NCBI RefSeq assembly: GCF_036621415.1
Contig: NZ_CP030941.1
Location: 1,240,001 to 1,304,000 of the forward strand
DNA from: Nitratireductor thuwali
Lineage (GTDB): Bacteria; Pseudomonadota; Alphaproteobacteria; Rhizobiales; Rhizobiaceae
DNA length: 64,000 nt
Direction of reading: 5' to 3'
Shown here piece by piece: positions 1 through 7,753 of the stretch. The translations under genes were made by a program, and so were the position numbers. How positions within the stretch are numbered: the first letter of the stretch is position 1; each line of letters starts with the position of its first letter. The notes under the pieces are model-generated. The model searched no databases. It saw only the letters and a list, made by a program, of their open reading frames with translations, and was not told where the DNA came from.

Positions 1-1
1 C

Positions 2-169
2 TCGCGCCGCTCCCTGGCGGCGGCGACCCTTCCCAATGATGCGGAGGCTTTTGCCCGCTGGATCAAGGACAACCAGCACATCAAGCCCGAGAACCTGATG
101 CCCGCCTACGAAAATCTCGAACCGGACGAACTTGCCGCCATAGCCGCCTATCTGGAGGGGCTGGATTAG
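2..169 (+). CDS. ctaC: Cytochrome c oxidase subunit II, C-terminal end (partial)
   Basis: Only the last 55 codons are in the window; the gene runs off the left edge. The residues form the end of a fused cytochrome c domain: an N-L-M-P-A-Y stretch, where Met is the expected sixth haem ligand, followed by the typical closing helix (ELAAIAAYLEGL). Such a haem domain at the end of subunit II marks a caa3-type oxidase, in which electrons pass from haem c through CuA to subunit I. The oxidase subunit I/III fusion one gene downstream supports this. The CXXCH motif and CuA site would lie left of the window, so a stand-alone cytochrome c cannot be fully excluded. Confidence 0.8.
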   Translation, partial: SRRSLAAATLPNDAEAFARWIKDNQHIKPENLMPAYENLEPDELAAIAAYLEGLD

Positions 170-184
170 GATCAGGACCTATTA

Positions 185-1261
185 ATGTTGCTTGATTTCA
201 GCACCCTCCCCCTGCCCCTGAATCTCGTGCTTTTCACGACGGCGGCGGTTGTCGTGTGGTTCGCCGGCAGCCGCCTTACCTTCTATGCCGACGCCATCAG
301 CAACGCCACGGGTATCGGCCAGGCCGCCATCGGCATCATGCTCCTGGCCGGCGTCACCTCGCTCCCCGAAATCGGCGTGACGGCCACCGCTGCGATTGCC
401 GGCGATGCCGACCTCGCCCTCAACAACCTTTTCGGCAGCATCGCGCTGCAGGTGGCCGTGCTTGCCATGGTCGACTTCTTGATCGGAAGAAGAGCGCTCA
501 CCGCAGCGGTGTCCGATCCCACCGTCATTCTCCAGGGCAGCCTCAATGTGATCATGATTTCGGCGGCCGCGGCGGCAATGGTCATCGGCGACGTCAGCGT
601 CTTCGGCGTCGGCTTGTGGGCCTGGGGAGCGCTCGCCGCCTATGTGGCCTGCGTCTATATCCTGTCGCGGGGACGGGGGCGCCGGCCGTGGCTTGCCGCC
701 GGCGGCGAGCGCGTGGAACGTGGTCCGGCCGGCGAGCAGGGGGGTGGCAGCCTGTCGGCCGCCGCCGGGGAACCGGAAGCCTTGCGAAGCCTCATTGTAA
801 AGACCGCCGTGGTCGCGGCGATCATCCTCGTGGCGGGCTATGTCGTCGCCAGGTCCGGTGAAGCGATCGCGGAGCAGACCGGGCTGGGTTCAAGCTTCAT
901 AGGTTTCGTGCTGGTCGCCATTGCCACGTCCCTGCCGGAACTCAGTACCGCCCTGTCGGCCGCCAGGCGCGGCCTTTTCACCATGGCGATATCCGACATC
1001 CTGGGCACCAACCTCATCAACATCGCGATGATATTCCTGGTCGACTTGCTTGACACCGGCGAGCCCGTGATCGGGCGCATGGGCCCCTTCGCGATTTTCG
1101 GCGCCTTGCTGGCGGTGGTGCTGACGGCGCTGTTTCAGGCCGGCGTGGCCGAGCGGCGCGACAAGTCGATCCTGCGCATGGGCTATGATTCGGTGCTGGT
1201 GCTCATCGTATATATCGGCGGCATCGTCCTTCTCTATACCCTGCGGAGCACGGGAACATGA
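185..1261 (+). CDS. Na+/Ca2+ exchanger family (CaCA) membrane protein
   Basis: 358-residue integral membrane protein with the two inverted alpha-repeats of the cation/Ca2+ antiporter superfamily: GVTSLPE at about residues 56-62 and IATSLPE at about 247-253, each followed by small residues and a later D-x-x-G-T-N or N-N-L-F-G-S type motif. The repeats are joined by a short hydrophilic loop (about 163-200). It probably exchanges Ca2+ for Na+ or H+ across the inner membrane. It sits 15 bases after ctaC, and its stop codon overlaps the start of the oxidase I/III gene (ATGA), so it is translated as part of the oxidase operon. Ion specificity cannot be read from the sequence. Confidence 0.85.
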   Translation: MLLDFSTLPLPLNLVLFTTAAVVVWFAGSRLTFYADAISNATGIGQAAIGIMLLAGVTSLPEIGVTATAAIAGDADLALNNLFGSIALQVAVLAMVDFLIGRRALTAAVSDPTVILQGSLNVIMISAAAAAMVIGDVSVFGVGLWAWGALAAYVACVYILSRGRGRRPWLAAGGERVERGPAGEQGGGSLSAAAGEPEALRSLIVKTAVVAAIILVAGYVVARSGEAIAEQTGLGSSFIGFVLVAIATSLPELSTALSAARRGLFTMAISDILGTNLINIAMIFLVDLLDTGEPVIGRMGPFAIFGALLAVVLTALFQAGVAERRDKSILRMGYDSVLVLIVYIGGIVLLYTLRSTGT

Positions 1262-3795
1262 GCGGCCAGGACCACAAGCTCCCCAATCCGGCGCCGCGTT
1301 CCGAACGCGAAGTCGACGAACTCCTTCGCATTTGGGCGACGCCGAAGGGCTGGCGGATCATAACCGCCGTCAACAACACGGTCATCGGCCTCCTCTACAT
1401 CGGGACCGCTTTCCTCTTCTTCCTGATGGCCGGGGTGCTGGCGCTCATGATGCGGACACAGCTCGCTGTGCCGGAGAATGATTTCCTCAGCCAGGACTTC
1501 TACAATCAGATCTTCACCGTCCATGGCACGACGATGATGTTCCTGTTCGCCGTGCCGGCGGTGGAGGCGCTGGGGGTGATGCTCCTGCCTCAGATGCTGG
1601 CAGCGCGCGATCTTCCCTTTCCGCGCCTCAGCGCGTTCGCGATCTGGGCCTATGTGATCGGCGGCCTCGTCTTCTTCTCGACCGTCTTCTACGATCTGGC
1701 GCCCAAGGGCGGCTGGTTCATGTACACGCCGCTGACGCTGAAGGAATTCTCGCCCGGCGACAATGCCGATTTCTGGCTGCTCGGCATCGGCTTCATCGAA
1801 ATCTCGGCCATCGCCGGCGCGATCGAGATCGTCGTCGGCACGCTGCGCACCCGCCCGCCCGGAATGTCGCTGACCAAGATGCCCATCTTCGCCTGGTCGA
1901 TGCTGATCTTCGCGGCGATGATCATGTTCGCCTTTCCCGCGGTCATTCTGGGAACGATGCTGCTCGAGATAGAGCGCTCTTTCGGCTGGCCGTTCTTCAC
2001 CGCGGCCAAGGGCGGTGATCCGCTGCTCTGGCAACACCTGTTCTGGTTCTTCGGCCACCCGGAAGTCTACATCATCTTCCTCCCGGCGGCGGGCCTGGTA
2101 TCGATGATCGTTCCGACCATGGCGCGCCGGCCACTGATCGGCTACCGGCTGATCGTGGTCGCGCTTATCGGCACAGGCTTCTTCTCATTCGGCCTGTGGG
2201 TCCATCACATGTTCACCACAGGCATTCCCACGCTCAGTCTCGCCTTCTTCTCGGCGGCGAGCATGGCGGTCGCGATACCGTCGGGTATCCAGGTCTTTTC
2301 CTGGATCGCCACCATGGCGGCGAGCAAGGGCCGCTTCCGCATCAACACGCCATCGCTCTTCGTGATCGGCTTCCTCGTCATCTTCACGATCGGCGGAATG
2401 ACCGGGGTGATGGTCGCTCTGGTGCCGGTGGACTTCCAGGTGCACGACACCTATTTCGTGGTCGCCCATTTTCACTATGTGCTGATCGGCGGAATGGTGT
2501 TTCCGCTTTTCGCCACCTTCTACTACTGGATGCCGATGGCGACGGGCAAACTGCTGTCGGAAGCGCTCGGCCGCTGGGTGTTCTGGTTGATGTTCGCCGG
2601 CTTCAACATCGCCTTCTTCCCGATGCACGTCACCGGCCTGCGCGGCATGCCGCGGCGCGTGTGGACCTATTCCGGCGATCTTGGCTGGGATTCGCTCAAC
2701 ATGGTCTCGACCGTCGGCGCCTATATCTTCGCCGCCGGCGTGCTCGTCTTCCTGTTCGACCTTTCGCGCAGCCTCCTTTACGCCAAGGCCGCACCGGACA
2801 ATCCGTGGGGAGCCGGCACCCTGGAATGGCTGCCGAACGACCTTTATGCCATGCGCAGCATTCCCTTCGTCACCAGCCGCGAGCCGGTATGGGACCGGCC
2901 CAGCCTTCCCGAGGAAGTAAGGGCCGGGCATCACTTCCTGCCCAATGCGCCGACGGGAGGGCGCGAGACGATCGTCACCTCAGCCGTCGAAGCGGAACCG
3001 CAATACATCATCCAGATGCCCGGTCCCGGCTGGGCGCACCTGATCGCCGCGATATTCACGGCGGCGTTCTTCCTGTTGCTCACGGTCAAGATCGTCGTGC
3101 CGGCGATCATCTGCGGCATTGTCGCCATCACCGCCTGCCTGGTCTGGGCATGGGGGCTGGATCCCGGGCCGTCCAAGGGAGAAGTGGAAATCGGCGCCGG
3201 CATCCGGCTCCCCACCTATGCGAGCGGTCCCTCGTCCCATTCCTGGTGGGCGATGATCGTGCTGATCTTCGTCGCCTCATCGCTCTATATCGCCTATGTT
3301 TTCTCCTATCTCTATCTATGGGTGGTCTCTCCGGACGTTTGGGCGCCGCTTGGCTCTCCGGCCCTGCCGCCGCCCGCCTGGCCGGCGTCGAGCCTTCTGC
3401 TGACGGTGGCCGGCGCGGCGGCAATATGGCTTGCGGGCCGCCTGCTTCCCGCCCCCGGCACGCGCAATGCCATATCCCCCGCCCTCAACGCGGCGGGCGC
3501 GCTGTGTCTCGTCGCCGCCATTGCGCTGGAAATCATCGGGCACTGGGGCACCGGGTTGCGTCCGACCGAAAATGCCTATGGCGCGCTGGTCTACATGCAG
3601 AGCGCGCTGAGCGGCCAGCTCGCCTTCGCCATTTTCATCATGAGCGGGTTTGCGGTCGCCCGCGCCGCGACCGGCAAGCTCGACCGCGTGCGCCGGGTCA
3701 GCTTCGACAACTGCGCCGTGCTCTACTATTACGCCGCGCTCCAACTGGCCGTCGGCCTGCTTCTGATCCACGGGTTTCCAAGGGTGGCGGGCTGA
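1258..3795 (+). CDS. ctaD: Cytochrome c oxidase subunit I/III fusion (caa3 type)
   Basis: 845-residue fusion. The N-terminal ~550 residues are subunit I: His89 (low-spin haem a ligand in HGTTMMF), the CuB His267 with its cross-linked Tyr271 (HPEVY), the CuB pair His316-His317 (VHHM), and His404/His406 (haem a3 and haem a ligands in HFHYVLIGG). After a linker, residues from about 590 on are a subunit III-like bundle of membrane helices ending near residue 845. It reduces O2 to water and pumps protons at the inner membrane. The start overlaps the exchanger stop by four bases; a small membrane protein follows one base after the stop. Confidence 0.95.
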   Translation: MSGQDHKLPNPAPRSEREVDELLRIWATPKGWRIITAVNNTVIGLLYIGTAFLFFLMAGVLALMMRTQLAVPENDFLSQDFYNQIFTVHGTTMMFLFAVPAVEALGVMLLPQMLAARDLPFPRLSAFAIWAYVIGGLVFFSTVFYDLAPKGGWFMYTPLTLKEFSPGDNADFWLLGIGFIEISAIAGAIEIVVGTLRTRPPGMSLTKMPIFAWSMLIFAAMIMFAFPAVILGTMLLEIERSFGWPFFTAAKGGDPLLWQHLFWFFGHPEVYIIFLPAAGLVSMIVPTMARRPLIGYRLIVVALIGTGFFSFGLWVHHMFTTGIPTLSLAFFSAASMAVAIPSGIQVFSWIATMAASKGRFRINTPSLFVIGFLVIFTIGGMTGVMVALVPVDFQVHDTYFVVAHFHYVLIGGMVFPLFATFYYWMPMATGKLLSEALGRWVFWLMFAGFNIAFFPMHVTGLRGMPRRVWTYSGDLGWDSLNMVSTVGAYIFAAGVLVFLFDLSRSLLYAKAAPDNPWGAGTLEWLPNDLYAMRSIPFVTSREPVWDRPSLPEEVRAGHHFLPNAPTGGRETIVTSAVEAEPQYIIQMPGPGWAHLIAAIFTAAFFLLLTVKIVVPAIICGIVAITACLVWAWGLDPGPSKGEVEIGAGIRLPTYASGPSSHSWWAMIVLIFVASSLYIAYVFSYLYLWVVSPDVWAPLGSPALPPPAWPASSLLLTVAGAAAIWLAGRLLPAPGTRNAISPALNAAGALCLVAAIALEIIGHWGTGLRPTENAYGALVYMQSALSGQLAFAIFIMSGFAVARAATGKLDRVRRVSFDNCAVLYYYAALQLAVGLLLIHGFPRVAG

Positions 3796-3796
3796 C

Positions 3797-4180
3797 ATGA
3801 GCGAACGCAAGGACTTTTTTCCGCCAACGAGGAAGCCTTCGACAACGGGCACCCTCCTCTATCTCCTGTTCGGCATGCTGGTCTGGGCAGCGCATCTCAC
3901 CATCGTCTATGGCGGCCATACGCTGCTGTGCGCGCTGGGTTTCCCGCCGCAAGCCACTGACTGGCTGGTGATCGCGGCGACGGCTGGGGCGGCGCTTGCC
4001 GTCGTCTTTTTCCTGGCACGGCAGAAATGGTGGGCGCGCACGCTCGGCCTGCCGCCCGGCGGACGTCCTGACCGTCCGTTGGACCTGATCGCCCGCCTCA
4101 CCGCCATCCTGTCGCTCGTCGGCATCACCTGGGCCGGCGCGGCCGTCGCCTTCGTCGCCTCGTGCGCCCAGGGACGGTAG
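3797..4180 (+). CDS. Small membrane protein of the cytochrome oxidase operon
   Basis: 127 residues with three likely membrane helices (about 19-39, 54-74 and 99-122). I do not recognise a named family, but proteins of this size and topology commonly close caa3 oxidase operons, where they may aid assembly or act as a subunit IV-like piece. It starts one base after the I/III fusion stop, so it is surely co-transcribed. Ends in a Cys-containing tail (SCAQGR). Function is inferred from position only. Confidence 0.75.
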   Translation: MSERKDFFPPTRKPSTTGTLLYLLFGMLVWAAHLTIVYGGHTLLCALGFPPQATDWLVIAATAGAALAVVFFLARQKWWARTLGLPPGGRPDRPLDLIARLTAILSLVGITWAGAAVAFVASCAQGR

Positions 4181-4205
4181 CGGCCAGGGTTCGATGGCGC
4201 GGCTG

Positions 4206-4231
4206 GAAACTTTCCGGCCGCCAAAACCGTT
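4206..4231 (+). promoter_or_regulatory. EcfG-type promoter candidate (GAAAC-N17-CGTT)
   Basis: -35-like GAAAC at 4206-4210 and CGTT at 4228-4231, 17 bases apart, one mismatch from the general stress sigma factor consensus GGAAC-N16/17-CGTT. It lies 20 bases before the 60-residue ORF at 4252. Confidence 0.5.
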
Positions 4232-4251
4232 GGGTTCGGTGAGGTGAGAAC

Positions 4252-4434
4252 ATGCGCAGATTTTTCCGAAGCCTTCTTGCAGAACTGATCCCCCAATGGA
4301 TGCGCGACAAGCGCCGCGCACCGCCCCGGCCGGCTGGCAACGGCCGAAAACCCTTGCCGGAACAACCGGAAGACAAGCGCCTCGAGACGGACAGGAACCG
4401 GGACCGCAAACCCACCGGGAACGGATCGCCCTAG
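4252..4434 (+). CDS. Small basic protein of unknown function (60 aa)
   Basis: 60 residues, strongly basic and proline-rich. A short amphipathic N-terminus (MRRFFRSLLAELIPQWMRD) precedes a disordered charged tail. A purine-rich GAGGTGAGAA ribosome site precedes the ATG, and a candidate stress promoter lies directly upstream. I do not recognise a family. The coding call rests on the ribosome site, the promoter and the following small gene; it could be a spurious ORF. Confidence 0.45.
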   Translation: MRRFFRSLLAELIPQWMRDKRRAPPRPAGNGRKPLPEQPEDKRLETDRNRDRKPTGNGSP

Positions 4435-4443
4435 CCGTTCGTT
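4418..4443 (+). promoter_or_regulatory. EcfG-type promoter, exact consensus (GGAAC-N17-CGTT)
   Basis: GGAAC at 4418-4422 and CGTT at 4440-4443 with a 17-base spacer, 55 bases upstream of the 53-residue membrane protein gene at 4498. Confidence 0.7.
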
Positions 4444-4497
4444 TCCCATACAGGCATCCGGCTCACATCGGGTTCACCGTAGCGAAGGAGTTAACTC

Positions 4498-4659
4498 ATG
4501 GCGCTCTCCGACTACCTGTGGTTCTTTGCCGTTGCAGGCGGACCGGTCGTGCTCGGTGTGGCCTTCGTCTACGCTCTCCTGAGACGCCGGCGGCTGTCCC
4601 GGAGGGAGAGGGCCGAGCGCGACAAGAAAACGCGCGAGCTCTACCGCGAAGGCCGCTAG
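4498..4659 (+). CDS. Small single-span membrane protein (53 aa)
   Basis: A 53-codon gene. The protein has one membrane helix (about residues 5-28), then an arginine-rich stretch (RRRRLSRRERAERD) that would stay in the cytoplasm. A clear AAGGAG ribosome site sits 7 bases before the ATG, and an exact EcfG-type promoter lies 55 bases upstream. Proteins of this layout are common uncharacterised products in Rhizobiales. Probably induced in the general stress response; its role is unknown. A strong terminator follows about 100 bases later. Confidence 0.75.
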   Translation: MALSDYLWFFAVAGGPVVLGVAFVYALLRRRRLSRRERAERDKKTRELYREGR

Positions 4660-4758
4660 CAAGGTGGAAACCGCCCGGAAAATCAGCCGGAACGGCGTCA
4701 AACACCCTCAATTTGAGCTGAGATTCGACCGTTTTCACCCCAGATTCGGCGTAAACGG

Positions 4759-4779
4759 GCGGGTTCAACCCGCTTTTTT
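4759..4779 (+). terminator. Rho-independent terminator
   Basis: GCGGGTT/AACCCGC inverted repeat (4759-4765 with 4767-4773; in practice a 5-bp GC stem with a TTCAA loop), directly followed by six T (4774-4779). It closes the unit containing the 53-aa membrane protein gene. Confidence 0.8.
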
Positions 4780-4884
4780 GGCGACCGGAACAGCGCAACC
4801 GGCTGGGAAATCCCCCATTTCCTTTGGATTGACCACTTCCCGCGCCGGTTGCCCTTGATGGTCAAGGAAATATCCGAAATGCTG

Positions 4885-4908
4885 CCCCAAGGGACGAACG
4901 CCTTGGGG
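4885..4908 (+). promoter_or_regulatory. Perfect 8-bp stem-loop covering a ribosome binding site
   Basis: CCCCAAGG (4885-4892) pairs perfectly with CCTTGGGG (4901-4908) across an 8-base loop. The 3' arm holds the only Shine-Dalgarno-like purine run (GGGG then TG), 7 bases before the ATG at 4916, so folding would hide the ribosome site. The structure is seen; control of translation is inferred. Confidence 0.5.
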
Positions 4909-4915
4909 TGATCAT

Positions 4916-5089
4916 ATGGTGAAAAGCGACAAGCGGGGACCCCTCCGCGGTCTTCCCCACGACCTCCGGTTGCTGCTGAGCGAGATCGAGAAGGAGCCGG
5001 TTCCCGAAAGGCTGCTCGAACGTGCCAGGGAGCTTCAAAAGGCCCTGGCGCAGAACCGGCAGAAGGAGCCCGACGGCGACCGCAGCTAA
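4916..5089 (+). CDS. Small NepR-like protein (57 aa)
   Basis: 57 residues. The core, LRLLLSEIEKEPVPERLLE, resembles the NepR anti-sigma signature, in which an LR-x-x-Y-like helix is followed by EPVP-x-R and a leucine-rich helix. NepR binds the general stress sigma factor EcfG and is removed by phosphorylated PhyR. Here the flanking arms are very short, the usual Tyr is replaced by Leu, and no phyR or ecfG gene is adjacent, so it may be a degenerate or stand-alone paralogue, or an unrelated small helical protein. It is preceded by a stem-loop over its ribosome site and followed by a terminator. Confidence 0.6.
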   Translation: MVKSDKRGPLRGLPHDLRLLLSEIEKEPVPERLLERARELQKALAQNRQKEPDGDRS

Positions 5090-5106
5090 GGCGCCGGTGC
5101 GCGATC

Positions 5107-5129
5107 AGGGCCTGAAAGCCCTTTGTTTT
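5107..5129 (+). terminator. Rho-independent terminator after the 57-aa gene
   Basis: AGGGC (5107-5111) pairs with GCCCT (5118-5122) over a 6-base loop, followed by a T-rich run (TTTGTTTT, 5122-5129). It reaches the end of the convergent gene that stops at 5129. Confidence 0.6.
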
Positions 5130-5389
5130 CAGCGTTCCACGAACTTGTTGAAGCGGCTCTCCTTGCCGTCTTCGGTCTTGTCCTGGAAAAGAAACGCCAC
5201 ATTGCTTCTCTCGAATATCCGGAAGAATTCTTCCCAGGAGATCTCCTCGAGATTCTCTTCGGGTTCACCGAAATCGATCCGAAGGATGCCGCCCAGCGCA
5301 GTGCCCTTGACGCGGGCGGGACGCCCTCCCCTCGCCTCGGCCCAGGCCCTTATCTCGTCGTGATCGGTGGTGGTCTTGGCTTCGCTCAT
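5129..5389 (-). CDS. Conserved hypothetical protein (86 aa), stress-type promoter
   Basis: 86-residue acidic soluble protein; no signal peptide or membrane helix. Conserved-looking core: WAEARGG near the N-terminus, [10 protein letters not shown] in the middle and an EEISWEEFF stretch, closing with SRFNKFVER. Similar short proteins are widespread in Rhizobiales and are sometimes mislabelled as branching enzyme; I know no tested function. A GGAAC-N17-GGTT motif lies 29 bases upstream of the start, and the neighbouring minus-strand gene has an exact motif of the same type. Confidence 0.75.
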   Translation of the reverse strand: MSEAKTTTDHDEIRAWAEARGGRPARVKGTALGGILRIDFGEPEENLEEISWEEFFRIFERSNVAFLFQDKTEDGKESRFNKFVER

Positions 5390-5417
5390 TCCATTTCTCC
5401 GTTCCGTTCACATGCCG

Positions 5418-5443
5418 AACCACGAAGCAGCCGAAGCTGTTCC
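5418..5443 (-). promoter_or_regulatory. EcfG-type promoter (GGAAC-N17-GGTT)
   Basis: Read on the minus strand: GGAAC at 5443-5439, 17-base spacer, GGTT at 5421-5418. It faces the gene starting at 5389. Confidence 0.6.
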
Positions 5444-5469
5444 CGGCCATGCCGCTCGGTGGCGAAATC

Positions 5470-5748
5470 CTACACTTCGCCGAAGCGGCCGCCCTCGCGC
5501 TTGTTGTTCCGGCGGAAGACTTCTTCCTCATCCTCGTCGGGCAGGGCTTCGTCGCTCTCCATGTATGGATTGTCCTGGCCCTCCGCGTAATGCTCGTCCG
5601 TGTCGACCCGCCCGGACCGGTTGATGGGGTCGCCGGCGGCATGGTCGGGCTTGAGTTTCTTGCCTTTCAGGGCATCCCAGTTCTGCTTGGCCCGCTCGGG
5701 CGCCTCTTCCGAAACATCCTCCGGCGGTCGCTTGTTCTTGTCGGTCAT
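5470..5748 (-). CDS. Conserved hypothetical acidic protein (92 aa)
   Basis: 92-residue, very hydrophilic and probably disordered protein with a basic/acidic N-terminus (MTDKNKRPPEDV) and an acidic patch near the C-terminus (DEDEEEVF). The ATG at 5748 is chosen over the longer reading from 5793 because it has a GAGGAAACC ribosome site and because the longer start would lengthen the protein with non-conserved-looking residues. An exact EcfG-type promoter lies 71 bases upstream. Function unknown; the promoter suggests stress induction. Confidence 0.7.
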   Translation of the reverse strand: MTDKNKRPPEDVSEEAPERAKQNWDALKGKKLKPDHAAGDPINRSGRVDTDEHYAEGQDNPYMESDEALPDEDEEEVFRRNNKREGGRFGEV

Positions 5749-5818
5749 CGTCCGGTTTCCTCTTGGTTCCAAGGGCGGGCTTCGGGGCCGCATTCACGGC
5801 CGCCCGCCCTGTCTTTGA

Positions 5819-5843
5819 AACGAGGTCCCGGCAGAGGTGTTCC
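5819..5843 (-). promoter_or_regulatory. EcfG-type promoter, exact consensus (GGAAC-N16-CGTT)
   Basis: Minus strand: GGAAC at 5843-5839, 16-base spacer, CGTT at 5822-5819. It drives the 92-aa gene and is divergent from the motif at 5878-5902. Confidence 0.75.
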
Positions 5844-5877
5844 GCGGAATGGTGCTTTTCGCGGAGAAAGATCGGGC

Positions 5878-5902
5878 GGAACACAGGCCGTCCTTTTCGG
5901 TT
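5878..5902 (+). promoter_or_regulatory. EcfG-type promoter (GGAAC-N16-GGTT)
   Basis: GGAAC at 5878-5882, 16-base spacer, GGTT at 5899-5902; 39 bases before the DUF2267 start and back to back with the minus-strand promoter 34 bases away. Confidence 0.65.
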
Positions 5903-5941
5903 CGACCGGTATGTCAGCGAAGAAACCGGAAGGAGCCGAAT

Positions 5942-6370
5942 ATGGCCACGACAGGGCTCGAGGTTGTCGATAAATCACTGCAGACAACGCATATATGGCT
6001 TGACGAGATCATGGAGGTGCTGGGGCCCGACAGGCAGGTGGCCTGGCATGTGCTGGGCGCGGTGCTGCGCAGCCTCCGCGACCGGCTGACGCCGGAACTG
6101 GCCGCGCATCTGGGCGCGCAGCTGCCGCTGATGATCCGCGGCGCCTATTACGACCAATACCAGCCGTCGAAAATGCCCGAGAAGATACGCACCGTGGAGG
6201 AGTTCCAGGAAAAGCTGCAGAAGGAGCTTTCGGGGACCAGGCCGGTCAATGTCAACGACGCGTTCCGGACGGTCTGCCAGGTTCTGAACCGGCATATCGA
6301 GGCCCATCAGGCTGAAAAAGTCTGGCAAGCCCTGCCCGAGCAGGTCCGCCGCCTGGCACAGGCCGGCTAG
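5942..6370 (+). CDS. DUF2267 domain protein
   Basis: 142-residue soluble protein spanning one DUF2267 domain: an N-terminal TGLEVVDKSL helix, the WHVLGAVLRSLRDRL helix (about 36-50), LPLMIRGAYYDQY, and a second half ending in ALPEQVRRL. The family is common in stress-induced gene sets of alphaproteobacteria and has no established biochemical role. The ATG at 5942 has an AAGGAG site 6 bases upstream, which decides it over the in-frame upstream ATG at 5837. It ends convergently with ndh: both stop codons lie in one GCTAGC hexamer. Confidence 0.85.
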   Translation: MATTGLEVVDKSLQTTHIWLDEIMEVLGPDRQVAWHVLGAVLRSLRDRLTPELAAHLGAQLPLMIRGAYYDQYQPSKMPEKIRTVEEFQEKLQKELSGTRPVNVNDAFRTVCQVLNRHIEAHQAEKVWQALPEQVRRLAQAG

Positions 6371-7719
6371 CGCACCGTGCGATCTGGACGCCGGGCGGGT
6401 TCATCTGCCGCCTGCGGGAGCGGGCCCTTGCCCGCCTTCGGCGCGCCATCGGGGTGGGTCAGCAGCCGGGCCCCCCGCTCATAGGTGACATAGCGCCACA
6501 GCCACTGCAGCGACACCTGCGTGCGGTGCTGGGCGCCGACGAGCAGATAGACGTGGATAAAGGCCCAGGCGAGCCAGGCAAGCCAGCCTTTGATCTTGAA
6601 GGAGCCTTGCTCGAAAATCGCCGCGTGTCGGCCGACGATGGCCGTATTGCCGCGCCCGCGATAGCGGAACGGGCTCATGGGCGCCCCTTCCCGCAGGTGC
6701 CGCGCAAGCTGGGTTGCAAGGTGCCGGCCCTGCTGCTTGGCCACCTGGGCAAGGCCCGGCAAAGGGTTGCCCTCCTCATCCTCGCAGCGCGCAAGGTCGC
6801 CGATGGCATAAACGTCCGGCAGGCCCCGCACGGCCAGTTTTTCGTCGACCGGAACGCGGCCCGTCCTGTCGGTTTCCACGCCCAGCGTCCGGCCGAGGGG
6901 CGATGCCGCCACGCCGGCCGCCCAGACGACCACGCCTGTGGGAACAGCCTCGCCGGAGAAGCGGACGAAATCCTCGCCGATCTCCTCGACCGCAGCTCCA
7001 GTCTTGACCTCGACGCCCAATCTTTCGAGCCGCTCGGCTGCGTAACGGGACATCTTTTCGGAGAACCCCGAAAGCAGGCGCGGGCCCGCCTCCAGCAGAA
7101 TGATCCGCGCCTTTTCGGGATCGACTTGCCTGAAATCCCTGGCAAGCGTGAAGCGGCTGAGCTCGGCCAAGGAGCCGGCGAGTTCGACGCCGGTCGGCCC
7201 GCCTCCGACGACGGCGATAGTCATCAGCCGCTGCTGCTCGGCCGGATCGTCGGTCTTCTCCGCATGCTCGAACGCGAGAAGGCTTCTGGAGCGAATGGCG
7301 CGGGCATCTTCGACGGTCTTCAGCCCCGGCGCGAAACCGGCCCACTCGTCATGCCCGAAATAGCTGTGGGCGGCCCCAGGTGCCAGAATGAGAACGTCGT
7401 ACGGCAACACCATCCCGTCGGTCAGGGTCAGCGACCGCTTGTCTGCATCGACACGCGCGACCTCGCCGAGGATGACGCGCACATTACGGTGCCGCCGCAG
7501 GATCTTGCGGATCGGCTCGGCGATGTCGGCTGCCGACAGCGCCGCCGTCGCCACCTGATAGAGCAACGGCTGAAACAGGTGGTGGTTCTGGCGGTCGACG
7601 AGGGTGACCTCAAGTCCCGCCTTGCCGAGCACCTTTGCAGCCTCCAGGCCGCCGAAACCGCCTCCGACGATGACGATCCGCGGCTCGCCGCGTTCCGCCA
7701 GGGCGGCTTCGGCAGGCAC
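6367..7719 (-). CDS. ndh: Type II NADH dehydrogenase (NDH-2)
   Basis: 450-residue flavoprotein. The N-terminal FAD-binding Rossmann motif is VIVGGGFGGLEA (about 16-27); the NAD-binding motif is VVGGGPTGVELAG (about 168-180); the AIGDLA motif that contacts FAD lies near residue 305. A hydrophobic C-terminal stretch (WLAWLAWAFIHVYLLVG, about 386-402) would attach it to the inner face of the membrane. It oxidises NADH and reduces quinone without pumping protons. The start is GTG; no ATG is available. It starts 34 bases after the SDR gene, so the two probably share the stress promoter at 8656-8680. Confidence 0.9.
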   Translation of the reverse strand: MPAEAALAERGEPRIVIVGGGFGGLEAAKVLGKAGLEVTLVDRQNHHLFQPLLYQVATAALSAADIAEPIRKILRRHRNVRVILGEVARVDADKRSLTLTDGMVLPYDVLILAPGAAHSYFGHDEWAGFAPGLKTVEDARAIRSRSLLAFEHAEKTDDPAEQQRLMTIAVVGGGPTGVELAGSLAELSRFTLARDFRQVDPEKARIILLEAGPRLLSGFSEKMSRYAAERLERLGVEVKTGAAVEEIGEDFVRFSGEAVPTGVVVWAAGVAASPLGRTLGVETDRTGRVPVDEKLAVRGLPDVYAIGDLARCEDEEGNPLPGLAQVAKQQGRHLATQLARHLREGAPMSPFRYRGRGNTAIVGRHAAIFEQGSFKIKGWLAWLAWAFIHVYLLVGAQHRTQVSLQWLWRYVTYERGARLLTHPDGAPKAGKGPLPQAADEPARRPDRTVR

Positions 7720-7753
7720 GGCGCGGGATGCTGCAGGGGAAATGGATCCGGTC

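Noticed and set aside
6367..6370. Both convergent stop codons within one GCTAGC hexamer
   Set aside because: A neat overlap of DUF2267 and ndh stops, but such short convergent overlaps are common in compact genomes.
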